A model generated the notes under the pieces. It searched no databases and was not told the origin of the DNA. It was given only the letters and a program-made list of their open reading frames with translations. A stretch of DNA of 64,000 bases from the NCBI GenBank assembly GCA_035772405.1, contig JAYKKM010000009.1, forward strand, positions 660,001 through 724,000. Reading direction: 5' to 3'. Both the position numbers and the translations under genes were made by a program. Of the stretch, positions 36,024-45,946 are shown piece by piece (the first letter of the stretch is position 1; each line of letters starts with the position of its first letter). The stretch is from Chrysogorgia sp. JL179-B06. Lineage: Eukaryota; Cnidaria; Anthozoa; Scleralcyonacea; Chrysogorgiidae.

Positions 36024-36423
36024 TTTGATACATGAAAACAATAATAAGCGTTGAAATTAATTCCTTTTAGCGTAATTTTGGACAATTTATTATTTTAAAT
36101 CTCGCATATACCAAAAATACGAAATAGCTTTTCGAAATAGCTTTCTGTTGTTGCTATTACAACATTTTGCTTTGATCTGTCACGTCTAATACACTAGTGT
36201 AGTTCAAATGACTGATTTGTATAACAATAAACCTCCGTCATGATTTTTATACATTTTCGAACTTCAACATAAATTATGAAACCTCAAGTTGTCCAAGTCA
36301 CTGACCTATATATAGGGAATTGAAACACATTTACGTTCATCTGCAGTATATTAGACGTGTATTAGAGCTATATATATATATATATATATATATCCGAGAG
36401 TAGTAAAAAAGTTGAGAGCTGCG
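36024..36423. other. No gene; TA microsatellite at 36370-36393
   Basis: AT-rich DNA with a (TA) run of about 12 units. No coding signal. Confidence 0.55.
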
Positions 36424-36757
36424 TGCAGAGGCGTCGCCAGAGCTGGAGAAGTGGGGGACAAAATGATGACGTCATCGCAGACATCGCTACAACTCTGGAA
36501 AATGGCTTGGAAACCAGGCACAATAGCATGGTTTCCAGCAGAAGTGCTCCACCTAATTTAATGGTTGTTTCTGGTAGTGCTAACCCTAAAACTAAGTCAC
36601 AAACTTTAATCCGAAACATGCCCGAAAACCTAAGCCAAAGTATTATGTGGACCTAACACCCCTCCAATCGCCCCCAAGGGTTTTTCACCGGATTTAAAAG
36701 AATTTCAAAATTGGTCTTGAAGAAAAGTGGGGGGACTTGTCCTTGGCGACGCCCCTG
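36424..36757. mobile_element. hAT-like MITE (GGCGTCGCCA termini)
   Basis: CAGAGGCGTCGCCAGAG at the left is mirrored by CTTGGCGACGCCCCTG at the right, the CAGGGGCGTCGCC-type end of many hAT MITEs. The open frames inside are not gene-like. Confidence 0.6.
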
Positions 36758-36781
36758 ACTGCGTGGACAGTGTTTTGAATA

Positions 36782-36941
36782 TATAGCAAAGTGAAAAGGT
36801 GATAAACTGCCAAGAATTTAGTGACGAAATACTGACGTTTCGAGCAGAGCCCTTCATCAGAGTAAGACCAAGGGATGGCTCCGCTCGAAACGTCAGTATT
36901 TCGTCACTAAATTCTTGGCAGTTTACCACCTTTTCACTTTG

Positions 36942-36946
<5 letters not shown>
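36782..36946. mobile_element. Palindromic MITE P1, copy 1
   Basis: TATAGCAAAGTGAAAAGGTG...AACTGCCAAGAATTTAGTGACG... and its inverse form an almost perfect hairpin around a CGTTTCGAGC(A/G)GAGCCC core. A (TA) run follows to about 36974. Related copies lie at 48201-48306 and 61871-62063. Confidence 0.82.
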
Positions 36947-36976
<30 letters not shown>

Positions 36977-37050
36977 GGTTACGCATGACCATTCATTTAT
37001 TTAGTTGTCTATTTAGTCTTTATTTTATGGATCTACTTATAGCTATCGTA

Positions 37051-37330
37051 CAACCTGCGACCCGCTACCTGCATTTTAGCCCCGCCGCGAGATTAGCCTG
37101 ACTAGCGTCCGTTTTAGTCAGGCGTTTGATAACCCAAAGTCGTTTTATTCGTGGGTTAATATTAACCCAAAAAATTAAAAGTTTTTGCTGTTATTTACAG
37201 CATAACGCAAAAGATTTGAATAATATTTATTGTTTAAGGTCTGTAATATCAGATTCGAATGTTTTTTCCTACGTAGATTTATTGTTAAAAAGGACATATT
37301 TTGGCTATTTTTCGTTCCCTGTTCGTAAAC
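37051..37330 (-). repeat. Repeat R1, copy 2 (empty MITE site)
   Basis: This is the inverted relative of 25221-25856. At 37234-37237 a single TTAA lies where copy 1 carries the 354-bp MITE, so it is the pre-insertion state. A short fragment of the other R1 end (about 37051-37090) is fused to its left. Confidence 0.78.
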
Positions 37331-37677
37331 GTCCAGTCCGTTCTGCGCATGTCCACGTTTCTGTTTACATCGTTTGTTTACATTGCATTACTACCTCCTC
37401 CGCAGGCGTTTTTGTAGATTGCATCATATAAACATTGAACATGAAGTATTGCGGATTTTTTCACACGCTTTTGCTTTTCTGCCTAAAAAGCGTGTTATAA
37501 GAAGCTGTTTGGTTCCTAAATGTCGTTAATATATCAAACTACCATTCGTGCCTTTGCCACCTTTAACGAATACTCGCTTTCGAACTGTCGAAAATCTATT
37601 CCGTTAAAGTTTGTTTACATGTGGGGTCCCCAACGTTTGAAATATCACACATGCGCAGAACGGACTGGACTGCACCT
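37331..37677 (-). mobile_element. Second copy of the TTAA MITE, left end truncated
   Basis: It matches 25351-25704 in inverted orientation. It keeps the right terminus (..GGACTGCACCT, then TTAA) but lacks the first bases at the left, where it joins R1 copy 2 abruptly. Confidence 0.78.
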
Positions 37678-37803
37678 TTAAGGTCTGTAATATCAGATTC
37701 GAATGTTTTTTCCTACGTAGATTTATTGTTAAAAAGGACATATTTTGGCAATTTTTCCCTGTTCGTAACTTATCCGCTACCCGCCACCCGCGTTTTAGCC
37801 TCG
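37678..37803 (-). repeat. Repeat R1, copy 3 (partial)
   Basis: It continues from the MITE's TTAA with TTAAGGTCTGTAATATCAG and ends ...GCGTTTTAGCC(T/C)CGCCG, so the MITE here is inserted at the same R1 site as in copy 1. It abuts the BEL/Pao fragment. Confidence 0.7.
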
Positions 37804-38600
37804 CCGAGCCAAAGACGGTCTTCTCAGCCACTGGTGACCCAACCTGTCCACATTTCGTCTTTATTCTGGCACTCACTGGCGCCCAATACTACATGTACCG
37901 GAAGTTGATCCTTCTCGTCGTCGTCGATCGTCTTCACTCCATCCAGATGGGAGTACCTCTTCAGTAGGTTCTCATATCGAGGGTTGCTAAGTTCCATGAG
38001 CTGTGGTATGTTTACTTTGCTCAGGGGGACCTCCATGCTGAAGTTACCATCCATTGTGCTGACCTTTACTTTGAAAGTTTCCACCCTCGTTTTGGTCGAT
38101 CCCAAGAGCATTTAAATTCTGTTGATCGTGGTCTCCGTCAATTTCTTGTGTAGTAGATCCAATAGCTTTGCGGAAGCGTGTGAACTTCCCGCCCCGCAGC
38201 CTAGAAGAGCTCGACATTTCATGCCTTCGACATCGATAATGACAACAGGATATATCACCTCTGGATCGTTGGAATGATGCGATTTCTGAACTTTGCTTCT
38301 TATCACAAATGGAAGTGTGATGTCTTCGACCGCCGTTTTGACAAGTTTGCTTGCTTTTACACTCCGAAGCTCTATGCTATACTGTATAGTACTGGTGTAA
38401 GACATAGTTTTTTCTGTATAGTATAGCATATAGGACAGTATAGCATACTGTCTCTCTTCGCCAGTTGTCACCATGTCGCAAGCTAAGGACTTGTGATTCT
38501 TTGCTGCACAGTAAATGCATTCACGATTCTTGAGGTCGGCTTGTTGGGTTTGAAAGGCCTTTGGAGATCCATTTCGGTATTTGGGCGGAAACTCAAAATA
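37804..38600 (-). pseudogene. BEL/Pao gag-protease fragment
   Basis: Minus-strand reading shows a retroviral-type zinc knuckle (CIYCAAKNHKSLAC, about 38.50 kb). It is followed by a protease-like region (RALLGCGAGSSHASAKLLDLL, where Cys stands in place of the usual catalytic Asp of D-T/S-G) and NPRYENLLKRYSHLDGV...LPVHVVLGASE. An in-frame TAA lies near 38112, and a frame change follows near 37.87 kb. The fragment stops exactly where R1 copy 3 begins. It covers precisely the part missing from the BEL/Pao copy at 3.7 kb, but I cannot tell whether they are the same subfamily. Confidence 0.72.
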
Positions 38601-39050
38601 TAACTTAGTTTTAGTTGTCGTCTATAATTAAATGTTCAACACTTAAACTAAGCCATCCGAATTCATGGCAACGACGAGTCGGCAAACATCAACTTGTCAA
38701 CAGACCTGTAAATGTATGAGACAATTATACGGCGGATGAACAACCTTACAAAATGTATAAAAAACAGACAAGTCTATAGATCATGCTTCACACTGTACTT
38801 GAATTTACAAACCTACAAATATTTGGCGTTCAAATATTTCGGTCTGTAAACCTTGAATAGAATAGTTGAAACATCTCGAAAAGATAAACCGGCGGTCTCG
38901 ATATCCAGACAGTGACAATTTAAATGGGAATACATATAGCTTATTTATAACCACGTCACGCATGTATATTTTCCCTCTAATTACCTTCAATGATTATTTT
39001 CCGCAAGCTGATTGTTTCTACCATGCATGTTAAAAAACAAACAAACATTC
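38601..39050. other. No recognisable gene
   Basis: AT-rich sequence with no coding motif or repeat I can define. Confidence 0.45.
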
Positions 39051-39157
39051 CAGGGGGCGGATCTAGGAATTTTGTCACGTTAGACATAAGTGACGATATA
39101 ATTAGGTGTGGGTGCATGCCCCTTCTGAAATGGCATTTCCTGCAATTTGAGAGCACT
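39051..39157. repeat. hAT-like MITE fragment
   Basis: It begins CAGGGGGCGGATCTAGGAAT and contains AATGGCATTTCCTGCAATTT, matching the fragment near 11.15-11.28 kb in inverted orientation. Its right end is cut by the next element. Confidence 0.45.
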
Positions 39158-39475
39158 TACAGTACTGCTCAGAATTAACCTGACGAAAAACGCGTTCCGA
39201 ACGCGTTAGGAACGAGGTTGGAACGCGTTCCGAACAATATACTTTCTGTTTTAATCTCGTCTAATGAACATATACCATAACCAGTCCAGCAATCAAATTA
39301 GCAATCAAATTAACAATCCATTTAGCAGTTTGGTAAAGTCAGAAATTAACGAACTTTTCCGATTAACCTTTTAACCGAAGTCACAATGGTGTTCTGAATG
39401 CGTTCGGAACTCGTTCACAACGCGTTCCGTTCCGAACGCGAACGCAGTGTTAGGTTATTTCTGAGCAGTACTGTA
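39158..39475. mobile_element. Tc1/mariner-type MITE with TA duplication
   Basis: Ends are TACAGTACTGCTCAGAA and the inverse ...TTCTGAGCAGTACTGTA, with TA at both borders. Sub-terminal regions hold repeated palindromic GAACGCGTTCCGAAC motifs in both orientations, which could be transposase-binding arrays. It carries no coding sequence. Confidence 0.8.
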
Positions 39476-40235
39476 TAAGCAAAATCTAAATATCTTAATC
39501 TCGTTTTTTATAGCATGTCTCATAATTTTTAAAAAACATTTTGTCCAAATGAAAAGTTTTATTAAATGCCTGCATTTCGAAAAACTAATAAAATAAGATA
39601 ATTGGCCGTTTTTCTCTGTCAGAGCTGATCAGCATGCCTAGGAAGCATCAAAACATGATGTATTTGATGAGTCCAACATGGACGGCCTGGTGCATTGACT
39701 GGGCCTGGCCTAATTGAAAAGTATACCCCTTCAGGGGGTTTAAGATCGGAGTTTTCCATCTCCTTACCCAAAGCTGTCTGGTTTTAAGGTGCCAGAAGCT
39801 TGCCTGTCACTTGGTTAGAAGAGGCTGTGAAAGCCGCAGACCATTTGTGATATTTCATGGATGTGAAGTAGCTCAGTCATTCCAACGCTTTCTGGACCCC
39901 CCTCCCAATGGGACCCTCAACTTATCCTACTTTAATTTACGTTACTCAAACCAACCAGCTAAACTGGCTTACATATCCAATAAACTAAATGTAGCAACCA
40001 TCAAGTGTTTGGAAACTTTACAAATATCTGCTAGTGCTGAAGAAAATACATTATAGATTTATAGGTAGCAATAATATTAGGAGCATTACAATAGTCTCAA
40101 TGGTCTTATAACACTAGTTATTATACAATACTCATAATCTCGATTTTGATTGGCTAAAAACCTACAGACAATTCTTGATGTCTTGCCAACTACAAAGTAT
40201 CAAAAATTGTCTGTAGTTGACAAAACTACTAAACT
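39476..40235. other. No confident gene
   Basis: An open frame at 39811-40056 has no recognisable domain and no splice support. The rest is AT-rich. Confidence 0.4.
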
Positions 40236-40261
40236 CCCTAAAGGCTTCTAGATTTATAATT

Positions 40262-40398
40262 GTATAATAAACAATTATTGGATTCGGCTTACACATAATA
40301 TCAAGAATTATTCAGACGTCTGTCAATGTTATCCGCCTCAAACTCTGCATAATTATTGATATCATGCTCAGCCTCATCCAATAATTGTTTATTACTAC
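40262..40398. repeat. Inverted-repeat element
   Basis: AATAAACAATTATTGGATTC... and its inverse ...GCCTCATCCAATAATTGTTTATT. Probably a small MITE. Confidence 0.55.
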
Positions 40399-40915
40399 GA
40401 CATATATTATACTAGGTTATTATTGTCAAAACTACAGTACTACAGGTAATTTTTGTTCTTATGCAGTATAAATGTAGACTAACAGTATTGTGGATATTAT
40501 CCAAGATAGAGTAAGAATTATTTTTATAAAGATAAACAGTGGAGCATATAAGTTTAAAATGTGCAGATAACATCAAGATAAATCCATTCTTCTGTTGACA
40601 GAGGAATATTTATGAATAACCTGTTGATCATCAGGCTCAATTTCCTGATGAATAAATGAATAAATTAACAACGCTTACGCGTGCAGTTTATGTTAACAAA
40701 TCAATATTTCTGGTCTGCCATAAATACACAACCTACTGTAACTAAACGTATTAAACAGCGAGAGACAATCTGCAAGATGAAATATATATTTGTCAACTAA
40801 TATGATACACAATTAATATACTGCCAGTCCAGCACTGGTAAGATTTATCGGTTTATAATAAAAAACTTGTAGGTTTGGAACTTAGGAGCATTATTAATCG
40901 GCAAAGGCAGCTTAC

Positions 40916-41111
40916 CTGAGAGTGAGAGTAAAGAGGATCGACAGCTCTCAGCGCTAAAATTTCTGTACAGGCTCTTCCCAACCAGATAAAAATGCTCTCT
41001 AGCAGAAAGCAACCGACAACTACTCATCTTGGACGATGAAGTAATGACGATTTCTCGCAATACTTCCTCGCCAATAACTGATTTGAAAAGCAGCCAAATT
41101 GTCTTTGGCAA
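40916..41111 (-). CDS. Possible first exon of an unidentified gene
   Basis: A minus-strand open segment from an ATG at 41111 ends at a consensus donor (CTCAG|GTAAG) at 40916. The predicted sequence is rich in Ser and Arg with few acidic residues after an internal Met (MSSCRLLSAREHFYLVGKSL), resembling a mitochondrial targeting peptide. No downstream exon can be recognised, so this is only a candidate host-gene start. Confidence 0.22.
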
Positions 41112-41916
41112 TTAAGGCAAACCAGTCAAATGAGCTCAGAGCAACTTCGTAGTTTCGTTAAGTAAGGTAAAATGGCGCAGACATTATAGTTTTGTTTGAA
41201 ACCCTATGCGCAAGATAAACTTTACATTGATTTCACGTTGTGCCTGTCAGGAAACTAATATAAAAAGGTCGTGAATCACCAAATAGTTGAATGAGCGGAA
41301 TATTTATAAGCTTTACTCTTAGAGTGTAGGGCTCTGACTCTGTTGTCGACTTGTCGTTGACAAAGATTAGGATTTATATATTTTACAACGTCGTCTGCAG
41401 CTGTTCATTGACAGCTTGACTCCTAAGTATATTGGTATATTTAACTTGTATTGCTTTTCGGCTTTTTTATGTAGGTCTGAACCATCTGGAAATTGCCTAC
41501 ACAGCTCGATTTCATTGGTATTGGCAGGTGATAATTTCTTAATTGAAGAGCTTAGAGTGATGACAACCATAGAGCTTTGCCACACTGATTAGAACGTGCC
41601 TGTTTATATAACTATTAACTATGATGTAGCTTTAGCCTTGTGTATATGTTTTAATGTACTGTATTGTTTATAACTACAAGATATGATTACTGCCTCTGAT
41701 GCTTAAAAATATTATAAATGGGTTATTACACTTATTTAAAGGCTAGATTTCATGTTACTAGTGTTAATGTTTACTATGGGTTGATTATTGTGCCTTTGTG
41801 CCTACTAAAATTATATATTTACTGAATAAATCAGAAATCTTAGCTGGAAGAATTTTTTTTTAATATTTTCAAATTTCTATGTTGACAATTTACTAAAAAT
41901 CCTTTAGCTTTTTAGT

Positions 41917-41957
41917 AGCCACAATTCCCAACTTTAGAGTTGGGAATTGTGGCTGAA
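41917..41957. repeat. Perfect short hairpin
   Basis: AGCCACAATTCCCAACT is followed after a loop of about 3 bases by its inverse AGTTGGGAATTGTGGCT. Confidence 0.85.
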
Positions 41958-42077
41958 ATATTAAATTATTATATAAAAAATTAAAGAAAGCTAGATGGGT
42001 CAGCTAATGTTCATGCATTTCAAAACATTAAGGTTGCTCTTAGAATCGTGGCAACTCTTGCCATGTTACGTACAATG

Positions 42078-42132
42078 GTGTACTCCTGTTTAATTCTGTT
42101 TAATTATAATTGTACTAAACAGGAGTACACTG
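42078..42132. repeat. Hairpin with 15-bp stem
   Basis: GTGTACTCCTGTTTA... and the inverse ...TAAACAGGAGTACAC are separated by about 25 bases containing a TAATTATAATTG run. Confidence 0.75.
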
Positions 42133-42590
42133 CAGTCTGCACATATTCATAGCTTTTTTATGCTTTTTGAATTCTGTGATTTCTTCATTAATTATACTTA
42201 AAATATATACCTGCAAATATTTACTGTAGCTTCGTGCATAATTTTCTTTTAGAAGAGTTTTACTTCAATCCAATGTAATGTGATATCCCAAAACTAAGTG
42301 ATTAATGTTCAAACAATCAATTACAAATGAACTTCTATCCATGCAATTGCTAAGAGTTTTATCCAATATGTAATTCAAATGCAATGATTCATGTTTTATA
42401 GTATGGTACTAACACAATTTATATTGATCATAATACAAATACACAGAATTTAACAGCCATTTGCACATGTATGGCATGCTGATGAGCTCTGGCATATAGC
42501 AATCAAAACAGTGCATGGCTTATTCAAAATTGCTTTATTCAAAATTTAATTCGTTTAATAAATGTTAAATTTTACTCATGAAAAATCCAG

Positions 42591-42662
42591 GGGGTGGTGA
42601 ATAATTGCACCCCCTGGAAATTTTTGCCTAAGGTGAAAAATATCCTAGATCCGCCCCTGAAT
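42591..42662. repeat. hAT-like MITE remnant
   Basis: It opens CAGGGGGTGGTG and closes CTAGATCCGCCCCTG; such termini recur in this window at about 11.27, 13.85, 39.05 and 45.16 kb. Confidence 0.45.
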
Positions 42663-42910
42663 CGACAAACCATTGATAGTAGAGATGGTTTAACGAAAAA
42701 ATAAAAATTCCACAACCATATTCCTTTGTGCAGGCTTACGTAATTTTTCAAATTCTTAAATATTGACTTGAAGATGTATTATTAATTAGTTTTTGCTTGA
42801 GGCAAATACTATTATTGTTAAACGAATGTGCAAACGAACGATGAATGAATGAATTGGAATGATAAATTAACATGATTACTTTTTACTAATTTTTGAAATG
42901 CATTGTCTAG

Positions 42911-43079
42911 GTTTGACATGGTAGAAATTGTTGGAAAGCAAAATCGGAAAGTGTCATTAATTCTGACGCCAGAAGTAAAGGAAGGAATTATGTTACTAAA
43001 TCAAACAAGATACGAGGCAAAAATCAACAGTTACAACGACCATGTTGTTGCAATTAACAACGTTGTGTTGCTGAAATGA
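42911..43079 (+). pseudogene. Orphan exon of the recombinase-like family
   Basis: After a good acceptor (GTCTAG) the frame reads FDMVEIVGKQNRK, LILTPEVKEGIMLLNQTR and on to a TGA. It aligns by eye with the minus-strand exon at about 8.74 kb of the decayed recombinase-like gene (LDVVEIKG...SIDLLNQTR), including the exon start. No other exon of this copy is evident nearby. Confidence 0.5.
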
Positions 43080-44640
43080 TGCCCTCAAAAAAGGTGTGTG
43101 GCATGCTCGATCTTGAAAAACCAAAATTGATCACATCCACTAAGTTGCAAAAATAAGTGGCAACAGTATCCCAAACGGAGCTTGGTGGTTGGCGAAGCAT
43201 CTGGACCACGATATCAACATCCACAACAAATGATATAGGCTCCAGGAGCACACATTGGAAATTGCAGCTGTGGGAAATCGTTTACTTCCTGTTGATACAG
43301 GGCAAGCTAGTGAGTTTACCGGAAAAAACCTCTGGGATATAAGGCCTGCTGGTAATAACTTATTAATTACTCGTAATATATAGAGGATATTACACTTGCG
43401 AAGATATTAATATTATCTTCATTTGCCAGGCTTATTCCTAAAATATTGTTTTTGCCATGAAGATAAAACTCCTCTTCAAATCACCATGTAATTTTCTTTT
43501 TATTATATAGATTCAATGAAAAAAGTGGGAAAACGTTTAATTACCTGATCGATATCTTCACTAGTGAGGATATAGAAAATATGTCACTCCTCCCCTCGAT
43601 ATATTTTAATCATCATTGGTAAAGTTTAATATTCATCAGGTTGATAACTTATCAACGTCATGAGATTGTTGACATATCAATGTTGAGATTTATAAAAAAA
43701 ATTATATAATAATTACTTATAAGGACGAGAGATGTTCAGTATGGTTTGTTCAGATGTCATATTAGTCTAAGCAAAGTACTGTAATTCCCTCAGTGTTATT
43801 GAAGGGAATTAATTAATATTTTCATGAAAACAATATGTGCCAGATCAAGAACTGTGCAAGTTCTACCCACTAGTTAATTACATGATATTGCAATTGTGGA
43901 TTTAAGTTGTACAGGTAACATGTAATATTTAAACACTGAGAGAACGTGCACCATAATCCCTAATTGTATTGCAATGTCAAATTACTTATGAATCAATCAG
44001 TTTCACAAATATTACTCCACTTGTCTGCCATCTTCTTGATGTGCAACAGTGAACAGCATGGCTTGGCATTATGTTATGGCTCTTGGGTGTATACTTCAAC
44101 CTTTCATCTGATGAAGTAGGTACTTGAGGTGCTCTTTAGTTATCCACACCATTAGGGAAGAAATTAAGCTATTGTAAATGTTTATTTTTATGAAATGCCA
44201 AAAAATGGCCAAAGTAAACATTTCAACTAACTACGTATGTGTAAGTCCGCATGTCATAAATAGTTAAATCTACAGACACATGCTTCGTTGTACTACAGCT
44301 CATCAGTGTAGCTTGGAACAATCCGGATGAGTCTCTGGATCAGCAAGCTCTATATATATATCAGTCATTCGCCGGGCAAAAAGTGATGCCAAACATGGCC
44401 GACTATGCACGTCAGATTCAGTCCTCCTGCCCGGATTGCAACGTCGGTTATGCAGTTGATGGACTGAGCACTGTAAATTGCATTTCCATGCACTGAAACT
44501 CAAAGATTTATTGAAACTCAAAGATTTATTGAAAACGCATTAATTTTATGATGGTCTATTATTAAGATTTGAGAATATAGATTAAATAACTGAGTAAACT
44601 GGAACACTCCAAACTGAATTACCATATAAAGACAAAACTA
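43080..44640. other. No recognisable gene
   Basis: AT-rich DNA. Open frames at 43054-43342 and 44303-44521 (-) lack motifs. A 22-base direct duplication (AAACTCAAAGATTTATTGAA) lies at about 44500-44535. Confidence 0.45.
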
Positions 44641-45159
44641 TACAGTAAAAACCCGCGTATAAGAACAAGTGGATTAAGAACACCCAGGCCTGATTTTAGG
44701 AAATAAAGTACCATTTATATAAGAACACATTCAGCCTGAAAAATGAAAGTTGTTCTTATATGGAAAAATATCAAAGATCAACACTACTTTTCATTGCACA
44801 CATAATAGTTCCACCCCAATTATATGTAACAAAATATTAAACAAAATACTGTTTTTTAATCAAAATTTTTGCTAAAAACATGCTTCAGATCACATATTTC
44901 CTGAAAAAGCTTATTCTATTTAGATATTTGATTATGCATGTATAAAGTTGTATTAAAAGTTTTAAAAAGGCTACAGTTGAATGTATTTCCTATGATAAAC
45001 AAGCAGTTCTGTCATGTTTGAATGTTTTTTCCCTTCAAAGTCTCTTCCTTTATACCTAATTGGAGTGTTCTATATGACTGCTAGCTGTACTACAGTATTA
45101 TTATTCAATCAAAATGTGTATTTGCTGCAAACACAACATGGGGAAAGTGTTGATAGACA

Positions 45160-45319
45160 CAGGTGCGGATCCAGGGGAGGTGAAATGGGTGAATTTTCAC
45201 CCCCCTTTTTCTTAGCCCCCTTCTTTCTTTTTTTTCTTATCCCTCAAATATTAGGCTTTGGTTCTATTACATTATTACAAAAATTCACCCCCCATTTCAA
45301 AATCCTGGATCCGCGCCTG
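45160..45319. mobile_element. hAT-like MITE nested in the Tigger element
   Basis: Termini CAGGTGCGGATCCAGG and CCTGGATCCGCGCCTG are inverted with one mismatch. The interior is C/T-rich. No 8-bp target duplication is clear. Confidence 0.7.
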
Positions 45320-45407
45320 AGACAGTCTGTAAACTCTGACCTTGCAGTTGAACTGTTTTTGTTTCCATCTCACAAATGACCAATACACATTGTCAAAACT
45401 TGGTAGA

Positions 45408-45932
45408 TTAATCACACTTTCGTATACCACTTATTTTCCAATCTAGCTCTTCTTTCTCCTGTTTTTTCTGCAGTCTTGTGATCACCTTTCTCAAATAGCG
45501 AGCATTTCCAACAAATCTATAATCAACAGGAAGTTCAAGTCCTTTGCCTTGGCCAGTGTTAAATCGGCTGCCAATACATTCTGCCTCAAGTTGTCCATAC
45601 TCTGACAAAAACTTATAACAAATCCTGGATAACTCGATTGGAACGTGTCCGACAATCTTCTCTTCTTTATTATTTACAGCCACTGCATATCTGTCGTGGT
45701 CATTCTCTGGTTCCATCTCGCAGTCCAATATATCCCCAACATGCACAGTTGATTCTTTAAAATAAGCATGGTACCCACGTACGCTTGCTTGGATGTAAAA
45801 TTCGTATTCATCTGCCATTTTTGTTCGATTTGCGAAGAAAGCAGGTGAGATTTTGAACGAAGAATCCAAAATGGACGCTTCAACTTTCTGCTTTGACAAC
45901 CTCGATCCCAGGGTCTTCTGGGTAATTTTCAA
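45408..45932 (-). CDS. HIRAN-domain protein inside the Tigger element
   Basis: An intact frame of 174 residues. The start could be 45932 or the internal Met at 45818 (MADEYEFYIQASVRGYHAYF), which begins right at the domain. From there the sequence follows a HIRAN fold: GYHAYFKESTVHVGD, LDCEMEPENDHDRYAVAV, EEKIVGHVPIELSRICYKFL, then a Lys-rich tail. HIRAN domains in Rad5/HLTF-type proteins bind single-stranded 3' DNA ends; that is known for the family. A free-standing HIRAN protein encoded beside a transposase is the unusual point. Its longest frame starts only 14 bp from the divergent transposase start, suggesting a shared bidirectional promoter. A role in handling transposon ends or gaps is my inference. 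Confidence 0.75.
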   Translation of the reverse strand: MKITQKTLGSRLSKQKVEASILDSSFKISPAFFANRTKMADEYEFYIQASVRGYHAYFKESTVHVGDILDCEMEPENDHDRYAVAVNNKEEKIVGHVPIELSRICYKFLSEYGQLEAECIGSRFNTGQGKGLELPVDYRFVGNARYLRKVITRLQKKQEKEELDWKISGIRKCD

Positions 45933-45946
45933 AATGGCTCGGTCCC

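Noticed and set aside
36368..36656. Overlapping open frames on both strands near the TA repeat
   Set aside because: They span a (TA) run and a hAT-like MITE, with no domain or splice context.
39811..40056. An 81-residue open frame
   Set aside because: No recognisable domain, no flanking exons, and AT-rich codons late in the frame. Not supportable as a gene.
45408..45932. HIRAN gene as part of a larger Rad5/HLTF-like helicase
   Set aside because: No SNF2 helicase or RING sequence exists on either side. The frame ends in a stop, and the transposon ends enclose it.
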